Source: Ascidia mentula
Lineage: Eukaryota > Chordata > Ascidiacea > Phlebobranchia > Ascidiidae
Direction: 5' to 3'
Length of the DNA stretch: 64,000 nt
Assembly (NCBI GenBank): GCA_947561715.1
Contig: OX387201.1
Location: forward strand, 4,792,001-4,856,000
The translations under genes and the position numbers were made by a program. How positions within the stretch are numbered: position 1 is the first letter of the stretch; each line of letters starts with the position of its first letter. The notes under the pieces are model-generated. The model made no database searches and had not been told where the DNA came from. It saw only the letters and a program-made list of their open reading frames with translations. Positions 37,404 to 49,099 of the stretch are shown piece by piece.

Positions 37404-38929
37404 TTCTTACCAGACGAAATCTTTTCAATTGTAACACAATTTGTCACTATTCAAAATAAGCTGTACAAGATAACAGTGCGAAATAAAACATCGCGCGCAC
37501 AATTGATTCACGGATTAACCCAAAAACCTAACGAAAAACATGCATATTCGTCTCCTATAACGCCCACTATACTAAACTTAGCCATTCAGTAAAACAGCCA
37601 AGCTTAATGCTGAAGCACACAGAGCTTCTTCTTTTTTTCAACGGTGGCTTGAAATCTGATATAGCTAAAGCCGTCGTATCTTTGTTTGCACGGGTGAATG
37701 CTTCGCTATACTTGGGCCACATGTATGGTTTAGTCTTGTGTTGTACTTTTTTGTTCTTGGTGTGTGTGTGAAAGGCATGTCTTTCGGAAGGGTTTGCTCA
37801 AGGTTTGACAAAGGCAAAAAAAATTTTTAGACAGCTTGTGGGAAAGAAAAATGAACAACACCCCACCCACCCCAGAAGAGGTAGTAATTGTTACAACGCA
37901 AAACTGTATCAAGCTTCGTTCCACATTATATTGACGTGACGTTCGAATTGCGTCTTTTCTTTAACAGCATTGAACTGGCGCAAAATTGTCATGGAGTAGG
38001 GCAGGGATATTGTTTTAAGGCTGTAGACCTTTAGGGCTGAAGCAGTTGAGTGGGTGAGATACAACAAAGAGCGGTTGCTCACCTTCAGGGGAAACACCAC
38101 TCGGTTCAGTACACATTTTGCGGCGGACGATGGTGCAACGTCTGAGTATATTTGCCCACGTAGCTAACAAACTAAACAGACCACCAAGAACGAATCCATT
38201 CTCATTAATGTGATGAATTTTTTGTGGATTTAGTTGACCGATAACTAATTTCTATGCAGTAAAACGCGATGGCACAACTTGAAATATGACCCCGATTCTC
38301 GAGCATGCATTGGTGCAAATTATGTATACTGCGTCCAACTTCTACACAACGTTGCGCTGTACTCTCTATTTTAATTTCATTATCGTTGATTTTCTTGTAT
38401 TAGTATTGGTTTTAACTGCGTTGTTTGTGTGTTTTTAGCGATACTGATGATACCTGTAAACACAAGCGAACTGGTGCGCTATTGAAATCGTTTATTCAGT
38501 AATAAAAAAACTCGGTAAAAAAAAGGTATAAATCTATTGTTAAAAATTGGAGCTAGTAAAAGATCTAGCAAATAAACAACATGCTGTTAACAATATATGC
38601 AATGCCCTTAACGTTGCCGATGCATACAATCCATTCATTTACATGCTCCATGAGATGCAGAAATTTTTTAGTTAACAAATGCCACAATAACATTATTAAA
38701 AACGGAAATTATTAAAATCGACATGAAAGCTAAGGAAACTGTCAGCAGTAAACATGATCCTGACATGGAAAGATTATGTACAAAACCATGTGCAGTAACC
38801 TTGAAAGCAAAGTAAAAAACGATACAGAGTAAGCGGTTGGATTAAGATTTGCTTCTCAGGAATGAATCTTTGACTTGGTCATTAGTTTTTGTTTTTCCGC
38901 AGTTAAACTGCAATAAGTTGCGAAGTCAG

Positions 38930-40501
38930 TCACTGCTTCAAGTTAGTCACAGTAACATTTCCCATCACACCACATATGGATCCTTTTATGGTCGCACCTT
39001 GAGCGTTTGTCACTTGCTGTTGTGTAGCTGGGCGGGATGCTAAATATAGATATACCAATTATAACACACTTTGATGTTACACACTACGTGAGCAAATAGG
39101 TTTCATGGACGATTAATTAACACGTCGTAATAGCGTTCAATTTAAAATGTAGTCAGTTGTTTTGCAGTCAAAACTTTTTATCGGTAAATAATTAATTACA
39201 AAAAAGAATCGAGAGTCTCCATTAAATCCTAAATCCACACAATCATCGAAACATAAACATCTGTCAAATAAACACAAGTGTTAGGAAGATGTAATTTACC
39301 GGATGGAACATTCCTGCCCTGCACGTGTTGACTGGTGGTACCTACAATAAAACATGAAAAAGTTATTCAAAAAAATATTTTCTATGATTAATATGATGTA
39401 TTTATTGTTGTCCGAACCTTTTTGCACGTTGCCCATCACCCCAACAGTAGAATTCTCAATCCTTGCCTTCTCAAAGTTGTTGGTTTGTTTCTGGCTGTTG
39501 TTGTATTCTGGGCAAATGTTATAGCGTTTTATTTTGCGTTGGAACAAAAAGGTAGTCGACGTCGAAGTCACACAATAGGCATCAAATTACCTTTGGTTGA
39601 TCTGTCGATGTTAATGTCCTTCTTGGCAGTATTAAAATTTGGATTTCCGACAATTTCACAATCGTCAAAGACGGTTTTTGCTGTCGGCTCCTCATCTATT
39701 TCAGGTTCTACAAGAAATGAATCTTAGGACATAGACGGTTGACACAATTTATCGCGAATTTTAAAAAAAAAACATTAGTCGCGAACAAGACTAACCTGTT
39801 TCTTGATGATTTGATTTCAATGAAGCGACTTCTGGTTTCTTATTGGATTGCGATTGTTCAACGCTTCGAGGAGTTTCACCTGAACCCAAATGCGCATAAG
39901 CAAGATATACTGTACTTGAATATGTAACAAAGTCAGCCAACTAGATACGCAACACGAAAAAGAAGTAGATGCCACACACATGTAGTGATAGAAACCAGCT
40001 TGCAAATACTTTAGAAAAAAAATGTTGGTAGGCATATTAAAGCGCTAACTCGTATCATTTTGTATGGTCACAACAATGGAAAAATTGTGTACCCTCTGCA
40101 GGTCCCACATTGCCCATGACTGCTGTTGTTGAGTCTATGATGGTTGCACCTCCAAAGTTGTTCTCCTGTATTTTCGACGCATTGTGAACTGAAACAACAT
40201 TATGTTTAACTTTTGTTATCTAAGGCGCATGTGTTGCTCCGAAAGAAAAGGCTGATCCAGCTAGGCTGCAAGTGCCTCGGCTGTACAGTCTGTAACATAA
40301 TTGCGTCGTATCACGTTTCAGATTTGAACTTGATTGCGGTTGTACTGTTACAGCGAAATAGGTCTTTGAGATCAAAAAATCTATCAATGATTTCCACCCA
40401 CCTGTTCGGCTCTCGTCGATATTGATATTGTTTCCGGCTGTGTTAAAAGTTGCATTTCCATTCATCTTGCAACCTTTAAAAACGGTTTGAGCAGAAGACA
40501 T
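38930..40501 (-). CDS. Type-B4 gene of the novel modular family, seven exons
   Basis: Recent duplicate of B3. The cap starts at 40501 (SSAQTVFKGCKMNGNATF, NNINIDESRTG); the remaining exons follow at the B3 positions plus about 5.3 kb. The terminal exon ends at 38930. Its stop is TGA where B3 has TAA, a single T-to-C change on the plus strand that keeps the same end point. All modules remain open by eye. The very high identity to B3 makes short-read mapping and assembly here hard. Confidence 0.6.
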
Positions 40502-41722
40502 AATGAAATCAATTCCTAATGTTTTCAAACAGTTTTACTTCTGCATGTATAATTCAGTTTCATTCGGCTTTCTAAACAAAATTACAGATAACTTTCAAAC
40601 CCTGAAACAGTTCAACTTTACTGCGAAATTAACCTTACAACAAGTGGCCTGTAGCTAACCAACCCGTCTTATATGCTACTCAACATTAGCGACAAAGAGG
40701 AACCTTCTGAGTTTCACCTATGACTGTTCAGCGCAGCTACCAGCAGGGACTTTCCCAGGTTAACACCTGTGAGACAAATTAGTCTTACAATAAACTAGCA
40801 GCATACATGCACTGCTTGTATATAAAAGTACCAAACAAAGTGGGGGATTTTTTCTTGTTAAATTGGCCATGACGCTTTATTCGACTCAATATTGTCATTT
40901 TGATTGTCTTCATGGCACTTTAACTTGGATGTGTGTAAAATTGCAAAATTGGTAATAATGTACAAACGCCAATCATGGTTTATTGGACAACACTTTTTCA
41001 AAACAGACGGACGTAACAATTACGTTATTATGTACACATCGAACTGGCGCAAAATTGTAATACACTAAGGAAGCAATCTTGATTCAAGGCTAGGCCTACG
41101 GGGCTGGAAACAGTTACACGGGTGGCATACGACAAAGGAAGGTGACCCACCTGCAGGGTAATCACCAGTCGGTTGTGTTCAATTTGAACATTCGGTGGTG
41201 CCACCCTGTGACGTATTTCTGCCCACGCCGTAAAAAAGGACTCGTTGTGTGGGTGCAACTAGTTTATTTTTGACGCAATGTATTTTCTCAATATGATGCA
41301 TTTGTTTCATGGACTCATTTGATCTCAGCGACAATACTGCGTCCAATATCTACACAACATTGCGCTGTGCCCACTGTTTTAATTACTTTTCAACTTTCAA
41401 CGAACAGAACAAAATTTTGCTATTTACGAAATTATGCGACATCGAATGTTTTTGATAAGGCACGGCATGTGCAGGGGCTATTTTGCATAAAATTTGGAAA
41501 AAAGAAAGACACAGTTCGTGATTACCGTTGGGGAACTAGGTGTAACAAAATGAATACACAGATTCACATCAAAGTTGTGAAATAAAAAATCACACAAAGA
41601 TAGCACCCGAAATGTTACAAAAATGTTCGTATAGTCCCCATTGAACTGTTGAGGTGGCTTTAGTTACATGACGTTGATAGGAGCTTGCAAAAATGCGTAA
41701 TATGCTGGAAATTCGTTTAACG

Positions 41723-42651
41723 TTACTCACGCCTGGTCCCACCGCCTGCAAAATACAATAGCATAGACAACGACTCTTATCCGCAGCAGATCGACAACAT
41801 ATGACGACTGTATAGGGCATAACTATGCATTTACGCATTCTATCATAAACTTACAACTATCTCTCACTTAGCATTACACCAGATTATGAGTGGAAATTAC
41901 GTCAATGTTTCCGAATAAAACATTTTCGCGGAATCCTGCAAGGTTTTTTACACCCTCAAGACGTCAGAAACGGCAAATAAACCAGATTCAGCCCGAGACA
42001 AGTTAGTGGAAGCATTTATATTTATTTGTAAAACCCTAGGGTTGAGCGGAACCTAATTTGTGAGACGCTTGTTTACGTACCACGTTGTTGTGAAGCTGTC
42101 TGATATAGGTGCTGTTGGGAATTGTCGCTGCTTGGTGCTATTTGGTCTGAAAATTCATATGTTATTTAATATAAGAAGTACACACGTGCTCGCGCAAGCC
42201 GTATAGTGGAAAACTGCATTGCAGTACTTTAAATATAACAAACCAAGCTATTGGAAACCACGGTTCGAAATGCATATTCTTAATCATCCTTCTGTGTACT
42301 GGGTACGTGACGTGAGCTTACTTGGTCCTGACGTTTGCGGTTCGCATTCACGACTTCCGGAAGTTTCCCCACTTGCCTGGCCTCGGTTCGCTTGGTTTTG
42401 CGGCGTTGTGGCTGCTGGATTATTACTTTCCTTTTGTCCTACATAAAAAAATACACATTTGAAAGTCGTACTGAATACAATGCATGAAAAAAATACACTG
42501 GGATTGGAACAGGTGTTTAATGAACAAAACCAACTAACCAAAATTTACCAAAGTTCGCACCTTTTTTGCCTTGATAAACGGTAATGCTCTCATTGGAGGT
42601 ATTGAATGTGGGATCACCAGTAATGCTCGAGTTCGTAAAGTTTACCGACAT
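41723..42651 (-). CDS. Type-C2 gene of the novel modular family, four exons (98 aa)
   Basis: Recent duplicate of C1 at an offset of 5248, with the same four exons: the MSVNFTNSSITGDPTFNT cap, two Gln/Ser-rich linkers and the tiny GGTRRE last exon with its GTGAGTAA donor/stop overlap. The coding differences I saw are minor, for example NESNKP against KESNNP in exon 2. Confidence 0.55.
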
Positions 42652-43115
42652 TTCTTACCAGACGAAATCTTTTCAATTGTAACACAATTTGTCACTATTC
42701 AAAATAAGCTGTACAAGATAACAGTGCGAAATAAAACATCGCGCGCACAATTGATCCACGGATTAACCCAAAAACCTGCATATTCGTCTCCTATAACGCC
42801 CACTACACTAAACTTAGCCATTCAGTAAAACAGCCAAGCTTATTGCTGAAGCACACAGAGCTTCTGCTTTTTTCAACGTTGGTTGAAATCTGATATATTT
42901 AAAGCCGTAGTAGCTTTGTTTGCACGGATGAATGCTTCGCTATACTTGGGCCACATGTATGGTTTAGTCTTGTGTTGTACTTTTTTGTTTTTGGTGTGTG
43001 AGAAAGGCATGTCGTTCGGAAGGGTTTGCTCAAGGTTTGACAAAGGCAAAAAAAATCTTTTAGACAGCTTGTGGGAAAGAAAAATGAACAACACCCCACC
43101 CACGCGACCTTGACA

Positions 43116-43700
43116 CGCACCAGTAAACTTCACGCTTCCTTGAAATTGGTAAAAGGTCACTGATAGTTACTGTTATTACAAATGTCAAACAAAAGCTGAA
43201 AAACCACTCATTTGTGCATAATCAAATGACGAGGTAAACACCCCCAGGAATGTTATAATTCAATCAGACACGACACCAATTAATCAAATAATTATCGCAA
43301 ACCTGCCGCCAGCACGTGCCGACATCACGTGCCTCAACATAAGTCCACACTCCACAGACGTGCCTAGATATATCTTCACACCGTCTAATGTGTTCTGCCA
43401 AGCTTATTAATGATAGATACGTAACACATCTTTTGTTGTTGTTGTTTTGTTTTGTTTTGTTTTCAAAAAACAAAAAAATGTAAAACTAGTTGATATAAAA
43501 GGAAAAAAAAATGAAAAGTTTTTCTTCCAGTTGCCGATATGTGTTTGTCTTTTTGCAACGCCCGTACCTTCCATAGGGCCGGTCATATGACCAAGAATGG
43601 TTCCACCGGTCCTTCGTCACGTCACCAGTCGAAATGATTGCTGCAAGTTGTTGTGCGTATTCGATGACGTTTGCGAGAAATAAAATGAATTGAATTGAAT
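43116..43700. other. Intergenic DNA ending in a retroposon-like 3' tail
   Basis: No gene is seen. The stretch 43540-43710 ends gagaaataaaatg followed by repeats of aattg. This is the kind of pentamer-repeat tail left by LINEs or SINEs. A T/G-rich run (ttgtt repeats) lies at 43430-43460. Confidence 0.4.
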
Positions 43701-43778
43701 TGAATCACATGCCTCTTGAGACCCTTGAACTCAATTTTGGACTTGTATCTTGCCTTACAGCACATATTAGAAAACCGA

Positions 43779-43882
43779 ACTTACAATACTTGCAACACTT
43801 CTGTAACTGCATACAACAACGTGCAAAACAACTTACAATACTTGCAACACTTCTGTAACTGCAAACAGCAACGTACAAAACA
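43779..43882. repeat. 52-bp tandem duplication
   Basis: Bases 43779-43830 and 43831-43882 are near-identical copies, sharing acttacaatacttgcaacac and ttctgtaactgca. Confidence 0.85.
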
Positions 43883-44017
43883 AGGCTATCCTTTGCCGCA
43901 TAACTTGTTGACTTTTCGATAACAAATTCAACCTCCGCCCATCCCTTATTTGTTCAACGGTGAGTTGACTCTGGCGAAACAGCATAAAGCGATACGAACG
44001 AATTCAACATTGGTGGC

Positions 44018-44249
44018 ATGGTCGCGGTCGTGCTAATTTTAGGCCTGCTGCTTTTTGAGTTTCACTTCCTAACACGAACGGAGTGCACTGCAGGCAAACA
44101 ATACAATTTTTCATTTCATAGGCTTTTCATCAAGCGCAATATTATGCACACACGGGATTCTTGGTCAAGCGGTCCATTTTATTTCGACCAGTTTAACATT
44201 TTTGCTGATTTTCAAGTAAAGATCATATCATCAAAAAAAACAAGCGGAT
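44018..44249 (+). CDS. Possible first exon of a secreted protein
   Basis: Not recognised. The frame opens with a signal-peptide-like start (MVAVVLILGLLLFEFHFL, then TRTECTAG) and continues YNFSFHRLFIKRNIMHTR and DSWSSGPFYFDQFNIFAD. It runs into a strong donor at 44250 (gtaagt). An N-glycosylation sequon (NFS) is present. I could not find the next exon, so this may be a gene fragment or chance. Confidence 0.25.
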
Positions 44250-47200
44250 GGTAAGTGGTTATCGAATCGTTTATCTTTCTGCAAGACTTGTGGACCTATC
44301 ACAACAACTTGTTGCATAATGATCGGGTGGATTGTTTCCTGTGCAGTTCCCACTGTAATCGCACATTTGAGATCGATGTAACGTTTATGCAGTTTGGCAC
44401 ATAAGCGTTGGTTGATCATACTAACTCGTGAGTCGTGACTAGATTTGAACAGGCAAGATACAAAAAGAACGGTGCTCAACCAGGCGGGGAAACACCAGTA
44501 GGTTCTTTGGAACTGATGGCGCAATACTTTGTCCTGTACCTACGCTGCTATACAATTTCACAAAAGTCCAACTACGCGGTGACTCTTTTCAGGTCATAAA
44601 GCTTCTTTACTGTAGATTGGGCGCAATTGACACCAAATACCCCTTCACAGAAACTGTTTTTCGCGGATAAAACTCTGTTTATTTGTAGCTCTGTTTTAAT
44701 CAACACCCTTGTTTTCCTATGTATATTCTGGCTAATTCGTGAGGTTACCAGATACCTTTTTAAATACACCTTGACTGAAGAAGCAAGTTTGAACTTATAA
44801 TCGCGTTCCTTTAAAACTGTTTTATTGAGCGAGGCGAAAAAGAAGCAGCACATACACACACAAAAAAGCCGGATTTATTTACAAATGTACAGTTCTTCAT
44901 TTCTTTAGTGAGGGATGGCATTGTAGAAAAACAAAAAGCAACCACAAACATTTTACAAGAACTTGTTGGTATCGCAACCTGATGAGTCAAGTACGTTTCT
45001 CTCTCTCCATTTGTCTTTTATGCAGAAGCGATCTGGTAAGTAAAGGATTAGTTTGAAAACCAACGGGAACAGAAGATTGGATTTACCTTGTTTATTCACA
45101 AATACATTCATCTTGTTATAGCAGAGCGTTGGCGTACAGTTCCCAGTTCTCTGCTTAATGCTGGACAGGGCTGTGTCACGCAGTAGAAGAACTACATTTT
45201 CCCTTCTTCGTCGACCAACCAAATAAACACGCGAGGTACTTTACCCATATAGAGAATGAATAATAAATTCTGAACGATAAACCGCAACACAACACTAAAC
45301 CATATATGGCCGACGGATAGCGAAGTATCCATCCATGCAAAGTTATAGGCCAAATCAGATTTCAAGCCACCGTTAAAAAAAAATCTTTGTATGCGTTTTT
45401 ACCGAATAGCCAAGGTTAGTGTCGTAGGCGTTAGGCGAAAAATACACAATACAAGATCAAAGTAGTGATGTACTGAACCCTCTAAAGTCAGGCGAATCGG
45501 CCAAATCATTTGTGACGTCACGCAAAGCGCGTATGCTTTTGACAGAGTTTTACTGCAAGACAGACAGTCGTGCTACAACAGGATAGTTGTTCAAATTTTA
45601 TCGTAGTTCTATGGGTTTTAAGGTTGTCTTGGCCCTCGTTGGTAGTTTCCAAGTGTATTACCGATCCTATACCAATACATGTATGGTATTCACAAGTATC
45701 CATTAGGTCCACACGCTATTGTTGGTATTCCAGAACGTTTTTCTTGGACGTCAAGGACCTATGTGGTAATTAAACCAGAAAAATCCTGTTTTCAAGGCCC
45801 TTGCCTCTGCAATAATGCTCCTGGCAACTGTCTGCTTGTTTCCTCATGACCGTTGCTGGATCTTGTGACTTATACAGGGACCTAATATTCATCAAAGTTT
45901 TTTAGGACTTATTGCTCCTAAATGAGACAGTACACAGCAAGGACTTGTTGAGCCTCATGGAACATCTTGTGACCCTGCAAGGGGATAAACAGCCCAACTA
46001 ATTTTGGTACTGCTATGCAGACGAGAGATTGGCCTTGTAGAAAACCAAAAAAGAACTCATTAGTGAAACGATCATGAGGTATTCAGGCTTGGTAGCCCAA
46101 GCAATGCAGCCTAAAATGAGGCTGATCCAGCTAAGATGCATTGTCTGGGCTGCCATGCCTGAATACCTCATGATCGCGATACGTTAGCTGTGATCGCCAA
46201 GCAAGGACCTGCGCAGTGGGGCGATCCTGCCTATCATGCCATTGCATGTAATATTACTGCATAGAGAAACGATTCATGTTTGTGTAAAAGCCGATTTGCA
46301 ACTTTTGTTGCTCTTTCACTCCAAACAATGTCCAACCGGGTGAATTAAATGCCCCCAGGGGCCAAAATTGCATCGGTCCAACAACCAATTTTGATCAGAA
46401 TGTGTAACTGAGGGATGGATCTTTAACGAAACCACAAATAAATGTGCACCCTTCCATTGTGACAGAGCACTACACGGTGGCTATTTCCAATATGTGTCCT
46501 AAAAGTTCGGTTTTGGCCGAATTAAAACATATTATTCAGCCGAAACCAAATCTTCGTCAAAATCGCTGATTTGGCCGAATAAATTCGCCAAATTAAACCT
46601 TCGGTACATCACATAATTTAAAGTGTATGCTCTTACATTCCAAGAAAAGAATGTCCATTGCCGTTCTGTTGGCCAATTTAGGGAGACAAATTGGCTTCTT
46701 AGAACTTGTGGCATTTCATACAGTTTTTAATAAACTTGTAACATTTACTAACAGCATTGAATGCAAACAATTTTGAAGGTGCATTGCCATGATTAAAGGT
46801 TGACATTTGTGAGTGTTTTTCAATCTATTGCTGTGGAAATCATGTAGGCTACAGTAAAAAATGTTGTGTTGGCGCCGTCTACCGGCACTTGTTAAAAAAA
46901 TTGCGAGACACTTGATGTCAGCAAAATCTTACACGGTCACGCACTTGGTTGATCGATCAATGCGCTCAATCCACGTATAAAGTAGAAAATCTGTTGTGGT
47001 TTCTTGCCCAGGATAACCCAGCTACCAAGTTTATCTGCGCATTTTGTTGTTGGGAGAAAAATAGTTTTCGCAAAGCTTTGATCGCAAAATGTCTATGTTA
47101 GGCCCGCAATCAGTGTTCTACCGACTTGAATAAACTCATGCGCCGGGAGTACGAACTTTACGCATTTTAGTGTAGATTTTGGCGTTTAGACATTTAGTTA

Positions 47201-48670
47201 AAAATCACTTCTGCACTGTGTTAAAAAAATTCTTTGAATGCAGCAGAAATTAGATGGATTGTAAAGAAAAAAATTTAACCAACGCACAATGAAGGGTGTC
47301 TGTATGTTAGTTCTTTGTTTGCTGGAAAATCTATATCAACTACACATGGCCCAAGGTTTTAAAAGGCTCTACAAGTGTGCCCTACAGTTGCAAGTTGCAA
47401 CCACATTTTATTCCACTAAAGATCAGCTGTGTTATTCCTTACACAGTAAGCCCCAGCCATTTGTTCACATGAAAACAGTCCGTAGTTCCACCCTCATAAA
47501 ACTTTAAAATCAAAGCTTGGGCCTCCTTGGTTTGGGCCTGATTTTGTGAGATAAAGTTCTAATATTAGATGGCAGAGAGATTGCAAGTTGACCTCACAAA
47601 CATGTTCGGAATCAAACATCCTCGGCTTTAACCTGGGCTACTTCCTTTTAAAACAAACTTCCTCGAGGTCACATGGTAACATCAGGTTTTATTGAACACA
47701 GAATATTTGAACCAATGGGTGACAAATTTCAAAATAAACTTCACAACCAAAAATCCAGGAACTTTCAAGAGTAAAAACCTGAAAAAAGACAAATATGATC
47801 ACTAGCATCACATGACATTGTCCACAAGTAATGTCAAGACATCAAAAATGCCCAGGTTTCTGTAATACTTGGTGGATGTCAACTAGAAGTTTGTTGCCAC
47901 TTGTCCTAATAATTCACACTTACTATGTTAACATAACATGATATAAGATCAAGTTGCTAAACCGTGTTTACAGTGGGGGGTGTAGGGTTGAAGTGTATTC
48001 GGCTCTTACAGCGGCAGCTCAATGTGTTTTTAGACATGTTTAATATTTTTGGAAAGCTTGATTTTTGAGCTTTTGTATGGTTGTAAATTGAAACTTGGGC
48101 CATAACGATAAAAAAAGTTATTAAGGAAAAATCGATATTTTTTCATGTTTCAAAAATATAAATTCATTTTTCTGTATAAGCCCCAGCGAATTTTTCAAAA
48201 GTTTTGATATCGTTTGAAAGGGTTTAGCGCGTAGAATGTTATGCTTTAAAATTTAGCGAAGCGAATCTTGTTTTCGCGACTTATGTCATAATACGCATAT
48301 GATATTAATAACCAAATTTGAATATATTTTTTTTTAATAATTTTGGTATCGTTGGAAAGATCAGCCTATGATCTGTATCGTGTGAAAAAATCATGGCGCT
48401 ACCTCGTAAGGTGGCCGAGTAACGCGCGTTCAAACTTTTGTTAACTGGCGATTTTTTTTTTGTCAACTAACATCCCTCTGGTCATAAATATGGTATGTAA
48501 CATTATTTGCAAAGTGGTCTGGGTTGATTAAAAATCTAGGTCGAAAATAAGACCCACAACATGAAACAAAATGTCAACATCACTTTCCTACACCATTAGC
48601 AATATTGTTAATCTCAAGTTTCTTGTGCACTTCACACAAAAGTAATAAATACTGATAAAAATACAACAAT
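44250..48670. other. 4.4-kb region without a supported gene
   Basis: Short open frames only, none with recognisable content. It holds the snap-back repeat at 46075-46190. A short frame at 47289 (MKGVCMLVLCLLENL) has no supporting splice structure. Confidence 0.5.
46075..46190. repeat. Long snap-back inverted repeat from a SINE tail
   Basis: The left arm (gatcatgaggtattcaggct, gtagcccaagcaatgca) is repeated inverted in the right arm (tgcattgtctgggctgc, gcctgaatacctcatgatc), with a central gaggctgatccagct. The arms are about 45 bases. The same tail occurs at 19555-19610, so this is probably two SINE tails in inverted orientation. Confidence 0.75.
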
Positions 48671-48677
48671 TACTCAC

Positions 48678-49026
48678 TTATTCTTGCCACGACGCCTTGG
48701 CACTCCTTAGAACACCAAATTCACGAATTTCATTGAAGACCTTCTCTTGGTCAAGGTTGTTGTAAAACTTGTTGATTTTCTGACTGTGTCTGTAGAAGAG
48801 TCCATACTAAAAACAAAACCAAAATGAATTTCCAAGACACAATAAAACTTATCATTGAACAGCATATACTTACATACATAACTCCAAACACACCGTAGCA
48901 AAAAACTGCAGCAGGAAGAGAGGCTTTCCTGACTGCCTCCAATCGAGGTCTATACATGCCAGTAGGTTTTTGCAGTGGCCCTTTTGCCAAGGGTGCATAT
49001 GCTTTTTTAACCAGACTGTCTGCCAT
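48678..49026 (-). CDS. Cytochrome c oxidase subunit 6C-like protein, two exons (93 aa)
   Basis: Likely a small nuclear-encoded subunit of mitochondrial complex IV. Exon 1 (49026-48874) encodes 51 residues: a basic N-terminus (LVKKAYAPLAKGPLQKP, MYRPRLEAVRKA) and a single membrane helix (SLPAAVFCYGVFGVMY), ending in phase 0 at gtaagt. Exon 2 (48806-48678) encodes YGLFYRHSQKINKFYNNL, DQEKVFNEIREFGVLRSA and KASWQE. The end of exon 2 fits the COX6C pattern (FYRNYD...DFEEMRKAGIFQSVK in vertebrates), and the length is near that of COX6C (about 75 aa) with a short extension. A possible 5' UTR exon ends at a gtaaga donor at 49331. The gene is transcribed away from TBPL1. The identification is from remembered family features. 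Confidence 0.65.
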
Positions 49027-49099
49027 TTTCTTGATTGGTTATCAGTTTTAACCTGTGGCGCAGTTTACATGTTAACACAATATTTCAAAGGCAGTTTAT

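Larger units (their letters stand above)
32520..37872. repeat. ~5.3-kb tandem segmental duplication, copy 1
   Basis: This runs from agaggtagtaattgttac at 32520 to the start of the second copy at about 37873. It carries one type-B (B3) and one type-C (C1) gene. It matches 37873-43103 almost base for base apart from small indels, so the duplication is recent. The first ~700 bases also occur at 29727-30350, showing an older round of duplication. Confidence 0.85.
37873..43103. repeat. ~5.3-kb tandem segmental duplication, copy 2
   Basis: Head-to-tail copy of 32520-37872, carrying B4 and C2. The junction at 37873 joins a run of ccaccc directly to agaggtagtaattg. The outer edge near 43103 runs into unrelated sequence. 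Copies differ by scattered substitutions and small indels. Confidence 0.85.
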
